Shown: one piece after another, positions 1 through 8,957 of the stretch
How the letters are laid out: every line of letters begins with the position of its first letter
Numbering within the stretch: position 1 is the first letter of the stretch
Assembly (NCBI GenBank): GCA_039707465.1
Contig: CM077647.1
Location: 171,860,163-171,924,162, forward strand
Source of the DNA: Rhabdophis nuchalis
Lineage: Eukaryota; Chordata; Lepidosauria; Squamata; Natricidae
Length of the DNA stretch: 64,000 nt
Reading direction: 5' to 3'
Notes under the pieces: model-generated
The model's database searches: none
Told to the model about the DNA's origin: nothing
The model's input: only the letters and a program-made list of their open reading frames with translations
Translations under genes and position numbers: made by a program

Positions 1-110
1 ATGGCTTCCTGTCTAGATGGTCTCTGGTGATGAGCCGAAAGGCAGAAAAGGAAACAGTATGTTTCGTCCCTTAATTGGGGCCCTAACAGGGTGTTGTGGA
101 ACTATTATAT
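1..110. repeat. Direct repeat, copy A
   Basis: This stretch is repeated with about 93% identity at 333-440 in the same orientation. The two copies flank the tRNA-like/hammerhead unit. The left copy begins at the window edge, so its true start is not visible. Each copy contains a small GCC-GAAA-GGC-like hairpin next to a GTGATGA motif, which resembles a decayed hammerhead core. A diverged relative is seen around 52385-52500. The family is not identified; a Penelope-like terminal repeat is one possibility. Confidence 0.7.
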
Positions 111-147
111 GCTTATCCTCCTGTCTCAGCTGAGCAGGAAGAGAACT

Positions 148-212
148 TGTTTGGCTTAATGGCTAAGGCTCTTGCCTGGCATGCTATACAGCCCCGGTTC
201 GAATCCCAGTAA
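148..212 (+). promoter_or_regulatory. tRNA-like SINE head with pol III A and B boxes
   Basis: TGGCTAAGGCT at 160-170 fits a box A and GGTTCGAATCC at 196-206 is a perfect box B. The spacing is tRNA-like. This is the usual internal RNA polymerase III promoter of a tRNA-derived SINE. A transcript started upstream of box A would run into the hammerhead at 213-269. It is not a functional tRNA gene: I see no acceptor-stem pairing across the unit. Confidence 0.65.
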
Positions 213-269
213 GGGTATGGCTAGCTGATGAGAGCTAAAAAGCTCGAAATAGATCTATCCTAGTCTCCC
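213..269 (+). ncRNA. Hammerhead ribozyme (type I), in a repeat
   Basis: All core elements are present in order. CTGATGA lies at 225-231. Stem II is 232-236 paired with 241-245 (five Watson-Crick pairs, AAAA loop). GAAA lies at 246-249. Stem III pairs 249-251 with 256-258 around a GATC loop. The cleavage triplet ATC ends at 259. Stem I pairs 219-224 with 260-265 (six pairs, one G-U), and GGG at 213-215 can pair with CCC at 267-269 across an internal loop. Open stem I makes it type I. Hammerheads are known in Penelope-like elements and retrozymes; here it sits directly downstream of a tRNA-like head. Activity is inferred, not shown. Confidence 0.75.
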
Positions 270-332
270 TGATTCATTTATTGATCAGCTCAAAAACCTA
301 ACACACATATTTAAAAAATCACACAACAGAAC

Positions 333-440
333 TCATGGCTTTCTGTCGAGATGGTCTCTGGTGATGAGCTGAAAGGCAGAAAAGGAAACAGTATGTTTCC
401 TCCCTTAATTGGGGCCTAACAGGGTGTTGTGGAACAATTA
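333..440. repeat. Direct repeat, copy B
   Basis: Second copy of the repeat at 1-110, same orientation, with a few substitutions and one deletion. It runs into a short TA run (about 441-455) where the following LINE fragment begins. Confidence 0.7.
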
Positions 441-454
441 TATATATATATATA

Positions 455-2420
455 TTTCTCCGCTCTTATCGCGTCTGCAGATAGCCGACCCGCCGCCCTG
501 TTTTGGGTGACCCGCTCCCTCCTTCATCAGAGGGCGCGGGATGTCCCCTTGCAGAGTTGTACGGAGGAATTTGGAGGCTATCTGCATGATAAAATCAATC
601 AGATTCGGGACGGGTTAGCCTCCGATTGGGCTGGTTCAGACAGGCTGACGGAGGCAGGTCTTGAGACTGTTATTTGGGAAGAGTTCGATCCTGTGACTCC
701 CGAGGACATGGACAGGATGCTGGGGCGACTGAATGCCACGTTTACTGGACCCGTGCCCCTCCTGGTTGGTACTGGCCTCCCAGGAGGTGACACGAGGCTG
801 GCTCCAGGGAATCGTCAACGCTTCTTTGAGTGAGGGATTTATGCCGACCGCCTTGAAAAAGGCGGTGGTAAGAGCCCTCCTCAAGAAGCCCTCCCTGGAT
901 CCGGCTGTTTTGGCCAACTACCATCCTGTCTCCAACCTTCGCTTCTTGGCGAAGGTTGTCGAGAGTGTGGTGGCGCGACAGTTCCCCCAGCACCTGGAGG
1001 AAACTGTCTATCTGGACCCACGCCAGTCCGGCTTCTGGCCTGGGCACAGCACAGAGACGGCATTGGTCTCGTTGGTGGATGATCTCTGGAGGGCTCAGGA
1101 TAGAGGTTGTTCCTCTATCCTGGTCCTGTTAGATCTCTCAGCGGCTTTCGATACCATTGGCCATGGTATCTTATTGCGCCGGCTGGAGGGGTTGGGGGGC
1201 ACCGTTTTGCAGTGGTTCTCCTCCTACCTCTCCGACCGGTCGCAATTCGTGTTGGCAGGAGGGCAGAGGTCGACGTACCTCACGTGTGGGGTGCCTCAGG
1301 GGTCGGTCCTCTCGCCCCTCCTGTTTAACATTTATATGAAGCCGCTGGGTGAGATCATCCGTGGTTTTGGGGTAGAATTCCATCAGTACGCAGATGACAC
1401 CCAGCTGTACATTTCTACCCCAGACCAGCCCAACGATGCCATTGAAGTGATGTCCCGTTGTCTGGAGGCCGTGCGAGTCTGGATGGGGAGAAACAGGCTT
1501 CGAATCAACCCGTCCAAGACCGAGTGGCTGTGGCTTCCAGCGTCACGATACAGCCAGCTGGTACCATCTCTGGCTATTGGGGGCGAATCATTGGCCCTCA
1601 GAGAGGGCTTGCAACTTGGGTGTCCTCCTGGACTCTCGGCTGTCATTAGACGATCATATGACGGCCTTGGCCAGGGGGGCTTTTTATCAGGCTCGCTTGA
1701 TTTGCCAGTTGCGCCCCTTTCTGGATCGTGATGCTCTACGCACGGTCACTCAAGCCCTCGTCATCTCCTGCCTGGACTATTGCAATGCTCTCTACATGGG
1801 CCTGCCCTTGAGGTGCACCCGGAGGCTCCAGTTAGTGCAGAATGCAACCGCGCGGGGGATTCTGGGAGCTTCAAGATGCTCCCACGTGACACCTCTCCTG
1901 CGCGAGCTGCACTGGCTGCCTGTGGCTTTCCGGGTGCGCTTCAAGGTGCTGGTAACCACCTTTAAAGCGCTACATGGCACGGGACTTGGCTACTTGCAAG
2001 ACCGCATCCTGCTACCAAATACCTCCCACCGACCAGTTCGCTCCCAGAGAGGGCCTCCTCAGGGTACCGTCGGCCAAACAATGTTGGCTGGCGACCCCCG
2101 GGGAAAAGCCTTCTCTGTGGCAGCTCCTGCCCTCTGGAACGACCTCCCCCCCCCCCCGACCTATGTACGATCACTGACCTACGCCTCTTCCGCTGGGCCT
2201 TGAAAACGCATTTATTCCGTGCGGCCTGGTGTAGTTTTTAATCGATTTTAATTAGTAATTTTATTTGGTTTTAGAACAGGCCCTAATTTAATTGACATTT
2301 TAATTGACATTTTAAAGTATTTTATATATTCATGTCGTTGTTGTTTTTATTATGCCTGTTCACTGCCCTGAGTCCCGCAATGGAGAAGAGCGGTATACAA
2401 ATTCAATAAACAAACATTAA
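455..2420 (+). mobile_element. CR1/L2-clade LINE, reverse-transcriptase half to 3' end
   Basis: The translation carries hallmarks of a CR1/L2-group non-LTR reverse transcriptase: a [10 protein letters not shown] block (near 1131), [16 protein letters not shown] (near 1290), the catalytic YADDTQLY (near 1387), and a C-terminal region with LDYCNALYMGLP and LLRELHWLPV (1775-1930). The reading frame changes at about 800 and 1600-1730, so the copy is dead. It ends in a short tail with an AAAT-type run and a CATA microsatellite. The 5' half is missing; a copy of the complementary half lies at 19851-21240. It sits in DAD1 intron 1, antisense to DAD1. Confidence 0.9.
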
Positions 2421-2448
2421 CAAACATTAACAAACATACATACATACA

Positions 2449-2479
<31 letters not shown>
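2421..2479. repeat. (CATA)n microsatellite at LINE 3' tail
   Basis: Tandem CATA units directly follow the LINE 3' end and may have grown from its tail. Confidence 0.85.
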
Positions 2480-2988
2480 GCCTCCTACAAAATTTTCAGC
2501 TGGTACTGATCGAAGCATAACACTATTTTTTACAAAATGTCCCTTCTTCAACACAAAATGGCCATTTCAAACATAAGATGGGTTGTTTGAATTGGGGTGG
2601 ATGGGAATTAGTGGCTGTTGCTCTGCACTTGAAATATTTCCAGGTTACTCCGGGTGACAGGTTTTCCACTTTCAGGAGAGTAACAATTAGTTACCCAAAA
2701 GGGGACATTTCATAAAATTGCTTCCTGAAATATTTTTTGTAGCCTCTTATCTACAAGCAAATCTTCTCTTCTGAAAAATATCCTCCATGCCTAAAAGGTG
2801 TACATACCTCCTTCATCAGCCTACAAAATTGATGACAACAAGATGTAAGATTGTACTAGCAAAAAGGAAGTCTGCGAAGGCCCGTTCTGGTGAGATTCCT
2901 TGAAATTCTCCCTTGTTCTGTGGGTTGATTTGAATTCTCAAGCAAACTGAAGAAAAAAAAAGGGAAGGAGAAACACATTGTTTTAATG
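2480..2988. other. DAD1 intron 1, no recognised feature
   Basis: AT-rich intronic sequence. I see no exon with convincing splice sites and no repeat I can name. Confidence 0.6.
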
Positions 2989-3120
2989 CCTAGGTGTCAA
3001 ACTCGCCACGTCACCTTGCTGTCACATGACATTTCATGACATTTTCCCATTTGTGGAGCTGGGGTGGGCATGGTCTATGCTTGACACAACTGGTCCGTGG
3101 ACCACCAGCGTGACACCCTG
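2989..3120. mobile_element. hAT-type MITE with perfect 8-bp duplication
   Basis: The ends read CTAGGTGTCAAACT and GTGACACCCTG, hAT-like inverted termini. It is flanked by an exact 8-bp direct repeat TTTTAATG at 2981-2988 and 3121-3128. It is non-autonomous, with no coding capacity. Confidence 0.8.
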
Positions 3121-3128
3121 TTTTAATG

Positions 3129-3591
3129 GAATGTTGGAGGAAAAATATCAGAAGAGGGCTGAATAAGAAAAAGTCAGGTTAAATACAATAACCTTAAAAT
3201 TGGCTCTAGTACCGCAAGATACAGTAGCTAAATTAGTAAACTAATCTTATGTCATATCATGATACAAATTAAATTGCACTGCACAGCTTATCTTCTACTT
3301 ACAAGCATTCATTTAGAGACTTTGAAGTTACAATGACACTGAAAAAGTGACTTACGATCAGTTTTCACACTTGCAATATTACAACCATGGTCCCATGATC
3401 CAAATCAGGAAGTTGGGCAACTGGCCTATTGGGCTGTTGGTCTGAGCTCCATCCGAGCGTGGCAATTCGGCTGCAAAGTTTTATCACCATTTGAGGAGAC
3501 ATTGTCAGTGTGCTTTGAAGTGTGCTCGTCTATCAGAACATTGGTGTTTAAATAAGCATTTAACTCCATACTTAAACACTTTAAATAAGTA
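3129..3591. other. DAD1 intron 1, fragments of a dispersed repeat
   Basis: About 3300-3420 is a decayed fragment of a snake-type dispersed repeat (ACTTACGATCAGTTTTCACA-like core) that recurs at 4585-4790, 18280-18640, 24740-24845 and 34110-34650. No gene is seen. Confidence 0.4.
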
Positions 3592-4419
3592 CCATATTTT
3601 TCGGAGTATAAGACACACCCAGGTTTTGAAGAGGCAATTTTTTCAAAAAAAAGTAGGTAGGAAGATAGAGGGATAGAGAGGGAGAGAACGAGAGAGAAAT
3701 ACAGTAGGAAGGTAGGAAGAGAGAGAGTAGTTAGGTAGGTAAGTAGGTAGATAAAGGGGAAGAGAGAGAGAAATAGAGAAATACAGTAGGTAGGTAGGGG
3801 GGAGAGAGAGAGTAGATAGGTAGGTAGATGCTTCCAGGTGTATTTATCCATGTGCTGGAGAAGGAAATCCCTGACAATCTGTAGCACCTAAATCTTTGTT
3901 TCTGCTGGCACAGCACTTGATCAATGTAATTCTCATCAATCCCTCTAACTAAACAGCTTCCCGAGAAGGGGGGGGGGGAGTTTTTGCACTGTGCAAACCT
4001 TGCCAAAGCAGTCTGTTTTTCGCAAAAAATGGGCCCATTTTCTTTCAAAAGCATGACTAGCCTTTGGGGGGGGGGCTTGCAGAGTGCTCCTGGGGATGGG
4101 GGCGGGGGGGGGGCAAAAACGAGCAAAAAACACCCTGTTTTTCACAAAAACCGATCGGGTTTTTTGTCAAAAAATTGCATGCATAGCCTTATGGAGGTTC
4201 ATAGAGTGCTCTTGGGGGCTGGAGGGGGGGAAATTGAGCAAAAAATGGACTCATTTCAACCCTTCCCAGCCCCCAGGAGCTCTTTAAAAATCTCCATAAA
4301 GCAATGCACAGCGGGGCTTTAGGAGGCAAAAAATGCTATATTCGGTATATAAGACGCACCCAGATTTTCAGCCTCTCTTTAGAGGAAAAAAGGTGCATCT
4401 TATACTCCGAAAAATACAG
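3592..4419. mobile_element. TA-flanked MITE (mariner-like ends), long copy
   Basis: The inverted ends contain TCGGAGTATAAGAC (start) and the reverse complement TTATACTCCGA (end), bounded by TA dinucleotides at 3590-3591 and 4420-4421. The interior has purine-rich simple repeats (3650-3830) and G-run/GCAAAAA units repeated about three times. Shorter relatives lie at 28319-28738 and 58629-59016. A TA duplication suggests Tc1/mariner-type mobilisation; the family name is not certain. Confidence 0.7.
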
Positions 4420-4421
4420 TA

Positions 4422-4818
4422 TTTAAAGACCAGTGTTCTGACAAATGAGAACAATTCAAAGTGCAATGATGATGTCTCCTCGAATGGTGATGAAATATTT
4501 GCAACCAAAATACCAAGCTTGGAGCTCAAACAGTCCAACTACCAACCTAAGCCACTAATATTCAAACAGATCACAACTCGCACGTGTTTATGAGAGTTTT
4601 ACGGTTCCAGGGTGCGGGGATCACCTTTTCTAACCTTTCCAGCGGGTTCCTGACAAGCAAAGTCAATGGGAAAAGCCAGATTTGCTTAATGATCAAACAA
4701 TTCACTTAACAACTGTAGTGATTCAATGAATGATGTTAAGAAAGACTGTATAATGGGGCAAGACTCACTTAACTGTGTTGCTTTAAACAGAAATTTAGGG
4801 CTTAATAAATTTGAGGAC
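4422..4818. other. DAD1 intron 1, repeat fragments
   Basis: Contains a fragment (about 4585-4790) of the same dispersed repeat as at 3300. No gene is visible. Confidence 0.4.
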
Positions 4819-5429
4819 TGTTCTGGTGTAGGCTTCCCCAAAAAGCATGAAGCAGACTCTTGGTCCCGACAAAACCCCTTTTATTAAACAAATGTGAACG
4901 CCTCTCATTCACTTTCAGCAAAGGCCTGGTAAACAGTCCTTCAAAGGGGAAGTTACGGCCACAGACCTTATCTAGTATGGAAAGCTGCCATGTAAATATT
5001 TTCCAAATTCAGTGCTGTGCAAGGAAAGACTTGGCACAGAGTCTCTGAGATTCACGGACAGATCTTCACACTCCTGAAACGAACGAATTGTCTCCTGCAA
5101 AAACCCACTCCCCTTTTGCTCCTCTTTTATTACCTATGGGAAAGGCCATTCACTGTCCATCTATGGCTTTACTCCCAAGTTGACCCTGATTTCTTAGCTG
5201 TTCCCTTCGTCTGGCAACTCTGCGCATGCGCACACTGAGAACAGGCGCCAACCTCACTGATGTCTTACTCTGAAGGCAGCTGATAACTGTCAGACGCCCC
5301 TGGCTCCATCTCTGCCTCCGACACAAAGCCCCCATCTGAGCCTTACCCAGACTCCAGGACTGGCCCATGTTCCTCCTCAACCTCCTCACTGTCCGAATCT
5401 GCTGCCAGCTCTGCTGGCGGGCCACAACA
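4819..5429 (-). mobile_element. Solo LTR, family A (minus orientation)
   Basis: Read on the minus strand it starts TGTTGTGGCCCGCC and ends with a CAGAACA-type end (TG...CA). It holds a TATA-like AATAAAAGAG segment and a second AATAAA-like signal. Near-matching 5-bp flanks are AGGAC (4814-4818) and AGGAT (5430-5434). No internal gag/pol is present, so it is a recombined solo LTR. Four other copies are in this window. Confidence 0.75.
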
Positions 5430-6655
5430 AGGATTACTTTTAGTATTTAGTATTATTTAGTATTTAGTATTTTTTCCCATATTCTCATAGCTCAAATTAA
5501 AATCTCTCTATAGTGATATTCTCAAATATAGCTCAGGCTACAGATAGTCCTTGATTTCTGACCACGACCAAGCCCAGACTTTATGTTGCTAAGTGAAACA
5601 TTGGTTAAAGTGAGTTTTGCCCCATATTATGACATTTCTTGCCAGAGTTGTTCAGTGAATCACTACAATTGTTAAAAATTAGCCACCTGGTTAAGTGAAT
5701 CCTGCGGTTTGCCCACTGACTTTGCTTGTCAGAAGATCGCAAAAGAGTGTAGGAAGTTAGCACCCACCCCCCTCCTAGAAGAATGAAATATTCTAGGAAA
5801 TATTAAAAAAGGTGGAATATTATATTGCTCTGGATGAGAAAAGGAGAAATGTTTTTAAAGACAAAGCAGCTCCCTGACCATCCTTCAGCTCGAGGGTGAT
5901 GGGATTAAGTCATGGTCCTCAGGACATGATAGGATCAGTCCTCTACCCATCTCACCACATGGCACCTGGGAAGATTACATCACCCAGCAAGGCTCAACCA
6001 AGCCTGGGACTCAGGACAGCCTACGAAGTTAGTGAAGACCCCTACCCCCTGGGAGTCTGACAGCCAACGGGATACATTTCTTACACAGGAACAGGACGCA
6101 CTAAGGTGAGGCCCAGACAGGACATAAAACCAGGGCAACTCTCAGTATCTCTTCCACTTTTTCCCAGCATCTCAAACCATGAGGTCCTGTCCACCATTAA
6201 AACCATCTTTCCAAGCAGCCGCCATGTTTCCAGTGTCTTTTCCCCCCACTTGGAACTGAACCCAGGTGGACGTTTCTTCCAACAAGCGGATCCCGAGACA
6301 CTGCAATCAATATGAACCCCTTGCCAAGCGCCTCTGAATTTTGATCCAGCAAGTGTGAAAAATGTTGTTAAGGGTGAAAAAAGTCATTTTTTTAGAAACT
6401 TTCAACGGTCACAAAATGAACTGCTGCAAGAATGAGGATAACCTGCATTGCCATGGCAACCACAAAGCCCCGCCCCTCAAAGAACGTTGCCACGACGACC
6501 TAGAAACACTCGCCCCCCCTTGAAAGCTCGCCGATGGGGGGTGGCGGTTACCATGGCAACGTCAGAACCCTGAGGCCGAAGGGCAACGGGTTGCCACGGG
6601 GACAGTCGCGCCTGCGCAAACCCACTGGGCCTATCCCGACCCAGCCAGAAAGCGC
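5430..6655. other. DAD1 intron 1, proximal part
   Basis: This interval separates the solo LTR from the DAD1 donor site. Apart from the LTR-like segment listed separately it shows dispersed-repeat fragments (5530-5760 and 6340-6440) and a GC-rich stretch with CCATGGCAAC near 6450-6620. I searched both strands for the remaining DAD1 coding exons and found none, so they lie before base 1. Confidence 0.6.
5784..6284 (+). mobile_element. Possible solo LTR, family B
   Basis: The segment ends in TCTTCCAACA, as does 59340-60127, and both carry a TATA-like ATAAAA box and a short downstream AATAAA/ATTAAA signal in comparable positions. The flanking 5-mers do not match, so the start is uncertain. Confidence 0.35.
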
Positions 6656-6660
6656 CTCAC

Positions 6661-6904
6661 CGCCCAGGATGAAGCTGCCCACAGCCGAGATGAAGCCCGA
6701 GAGGAAAGAGTTGAAGGGGAAGGTGCCGACGCCGAGGCAATAGCCGAACTGCAAGGCCCCCGTCAGCATGACGTAGAGCAGATAGGCGTCCAGCACCTTC
6801 AGGCGGCTCGGCGTCCCGCTGCTGTACTCGGACAGGAAGCGCCGCACCACGGAGGTCACCGAGCTCGCCCCGGAGCCGGCTGAACCAGACGCCGAACCCG
6901 ACAT
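6661..6904 (-). CDS. DAD1: DAD1 exon 1 (oligosaccharyltransferase subunit DAD1), partial gene
   Basis: DAD1 is a small polytopic subunit of the ER oligosaccharyltransferase complex, which transfers the N-glycan to nascent proteins; its loss triggers apoptosis. The exon encodes 81 residues plus one base. It contains the near-invariant stretches [11 protein letters not shown] (about residues 34-44), [10 protein letters not shown] (47-56), [13 protein letters not shown] (61-73) and GSFIL (76-80), which form the first two membrane segments. The chosen ATG at 6904 gives a Ser/Gly-rich head of about 15 residues before the conserved [10 protein letters not shown]; an in-frame ATG at 6961 is less likely. 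A GTGAG donor follows at 6660-6656. The last third of the protein is outside the window. It is divergently paired with ABHD4, as in other tetrapods. Confidence 0.95.
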
Positions 6905-7200
6905 AGCGACCGCGGACACACTGCCCAGGCTTCCTTTGCTTGAGTGGCCGGAAGCGAGCACAAAAAGCTTCCGGAGTCGCTTTGAGACAGACGCATGCGC
7001 AGCGCAGGAACGCGGTTCCCCCCAACGTCAACCCGGTGTGGGCAGACTGGCACGCGTGCGTAGTGCGTCAACCTTTGACCGATGACGCATGCGTGTGATC
7101 GTCTGAAGAGCCGAGAAACGGTCGTTTGCCTGTGACTCGCTTTCTACGCATGCGTAGTACAGTCATCATTGCGCGTGCGCTTTTGGGTCTATCTTTAGAG
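6905..7200 (-). promoter_or_regulatory. DAD1 CpG-rich promoter with NRF1- and ETS-like sites
   Basis: Four GCGCATGCGC-type palindromes lie within 200 bp: ACGCATGCGC at 6991, ACGCATGCGT at 7085 and 7146, and GCGCGTGCGC at 7171. These match the NRF1 recognition pattern. CCGGAA/TTCCGG ETS-like sites lie at about 6947 and 6969. No TATA box is obvious. This is typical of a TATA-less housekeeping promoter. Confidence 0.6.
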
Positions 7201-7359
7201 GAAAAAATGAATGGATTTAGTCTGTGTACTTAAAGAAACTTAAAAAGCAAATCTTTCTTTGGGGTTTTAGGCTTCTAAATAAATGGGTGGAGGGGATAAA
7301 TGCCTCCAGAAGTTTTTTTATATGTATACTTAAAAAAAATTTACAATATACTTTATAAA
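7201..7359. other. Intergenic, AT-rich
   Basis: Between the DAD1 promoter and a repeat-rich intergenic block. No feature is recognised. Confidence 0.5.
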
Positions 7360-7530
7360 AGCATTAAGTAGCATTAACTATATGCTCCTGTAGATTCTCA
7401 GTTTTTCTCTGTTCCATCCATCTTTTTCTGATTCTCCCACTCTTCATTCTCTCTGATCTTCCTTCCTCTCATCCATCCATCTCTCTAACCCTCCGTTCTC
7501 TTTGATTCATCCCTTCATCCATAACTAAAC
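7360..7530. repeat. Long flanking duplication, left copy
   Basis: About 170 bp that reappears at 7906-8086 in the same orientation with roughly 80-85% identity. The copies bracket a LINE fragment. Confidence 0.7.
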
Positions 7531-7905
7531 GTCCTACCTGTCAAAGACTACTTCAGCTTCAACCTCAATAATACACAGCAAACAATAGAAAAGATAAAAC
7601 CGCCCCAAACTTGATTGCAGAAAATACGACTTCAGCAACAGAGTGGTCAATGCCTGGAATGCACTACCTGATTCGCTAATTTCTTCCCCAAACCCCAAAA
7701 CTTTAACCTTAGACTGTTTACTGTCGACCTCACCCTATTCCTAAAAGGTCTTTAAGGGGCTTACATAAGTGCACCAGCGTGTACCTACCTTCCCTGTCCT
7801 AATCTTCGTTTATATTTGTATCCATTTCATGTATTCATAATCATGTCTATGCTTACCTGATTTCTTACCTAATTCATACTTGATGAAATAAATAATAAAA
7901 ATAAT
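7531..7905 (+). mobile_element. LINE 3' fragment
   Basis: One frame reads FSNRVVNAWNALPDS (around 7627-7672), a motif typical of C-termini of non-LTR retrotransposon polymerases, followed by a 3' end with an AAATAAATAATAAAAATAAT tail. It is heavily decayed and lies between 170-bp direct repeats. Confidence 0.6.
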
Positions 7906-8086
7906 AGCATTAAGTAGCATTAACCTATATGCTCATGTAGATTCTCAATCATTCGGTTTTTCTCGGATCCATCCAGCTTTCTGGGATCCTCCCTCCATTC
8001 TCTCTGATCTTCCTTTCTCCCATCCATCCATCCATCCTCTCTCCTCCATCCTCTCTCATTCATTCATTCATCCATCCGTAACTAAA
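7906..8086. repeat. Long flanking duplication, right copy
   Basis: Partner of 7360-7530. It has extra CATC/CATT units relative to the left copy. Confidence 0.7.
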
Positions 8087-8087
8087 G

Positions 8088-8165
8088 AGGCTTCTTGGAT
8101 GAGAAGCCAATCATCTTCAAGGAAAAACAAAATCCAGTTTGGGACAGCCTTAAGGATCTTCAGCC
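8088..8165 (+). mobile_element. Penelope-like repeat fragment
   Basis: Carries the GGCTTCTTGGATGAGAAGC block shared with 38925-39060, 40035-40150 and (reversed) 58020-58175. This motif is common in vertebrate Penelope-like elements. Confidence 0.4.
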
Positions 8166-8247
8166 TGTAGGTAATAAAAGGCACATAGGGCACTAAGATT
8201 CAGATTAACAGAGTTGGAAGGAGACTTGTACAGTAGGTCCCCTAGTC

Positions 8248-8382
8248 CAGGGGTCTGCAAAGTCGGCTCTTTTAAGACTGGTGGACTTCAATTCCCACAA
8301 TTCCCCAGCCAGCTATGCTGGCTGGGGAATTGTGGGAATTGAAGTCCACCAGTCTTAAAAGAGCCGACTTTGCAGACCCCTG
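8248..8382. mobile_element. Palindromic hAT MITE, copy 1
   Basis: The two halves are near-perfect reverse complements (arms of about 60 bp around a short AGCCAGCTATGCTGGCT centre). Ends are CAGGGGTCTGCAAAG/CTTTGCAGACCCCTG. Exact 8-bp duplication CCCTAGTC lies at 8240-8247 and 8383-8390. Copies 2 and 3 are at 18038-18177 and 46553-46682. Confidence 0.9.
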
Positions 8383-8407
8383 CCCTAGTCCAACAGAGGA
8401 CCTACAC

Positions 8408-8566
8408 CAGAGGTTCCCAAAACCTGGCAACTTTAAGACTTGTGGACTTCAACTCCCAAAATTCTCCAGCCAGCAGAGCTTTAAGAGAGCTTTAAGCTCT
8501 ACTGGCTGGAGAATTTCGGGAGTTGAAGTCCACGAGTCTTAAAGTTGCTAAGTTTAGGAACCTCTG
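8408..8566. mobile_element. Palindromic hAT MITE, related family
   Basis: Inverted arms begin CAGAGGTTCC and end GGAACCTCTG; the inner part shares GACTTCAACTCCC with copy 1. Flanks ACCTACAC and CCCTATAC match at six of eight positions. The loop contains a second small palindrome (AGAGCTTTAAGAGAGCTTTAA-type). Confidence 0.75.
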
Positions 8567-8957
8567 CCCTATACCATTTCTGACAGATGGTACCCAGTCT
8601 CTTCTTGAAAGCATGGGGTTGTTTGCTTTCCCTGTCCCCCCAAATTCCCCCCCCCCTTATTTCTAGGTTGAATCTCTCCTTGATCACTTTCCATGCATTA
8701 TTCCTCGTCTGACTTTCAGGTGCCTTGGAAAATAGGATAACTCTTCTCCTCTCTAAGGCAGCCTCTCAAATATTGGAACTAGCATTTGGTCTGCAAAGCT
8801 CAGCAGCCTGCGAGGTGTTTGCAAACTTTGCTGCCATCCAGACCTTGCAGCCGAGATAATGCAAACGCATTGCATTGCATCTATAGTTTGCATGAATGCA
8901 ATGCATTTTGTTAGTTTAGCCTTGGCCTTTGCAACCCCCTCTGAGTTGAAGTACCCC

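Larger units (their letters stand above)
8205..8790 (-). mobile_element. CR1 3' fragment, interrupted by two hAT MITEs
   Basis: ACAGAGTTGGAAGGAGAC at 8208 and the later CTCTCCTTGATCA and TCAGGTGCCTTGGAAAATAG blocks match the 3' region of CR1 in reverse orientation. The sequence is split at 8248-8382 and 8408-8566 by hAT insertions, so the CR1 copy is older than both. Confidence 0.75.

Noticed and set aside
160..206. A functional tRNA gene
   Set aside because: A and B boxes are good, but acceptor-stem pairing and tRNA length are not met, and the sequence continues into a repeat.
1..6655. DAD1 exons 2 and 3
   Set aside because: I looked for the conserved C-terminal residues on the minus strand and found none; they must lie before base 1.
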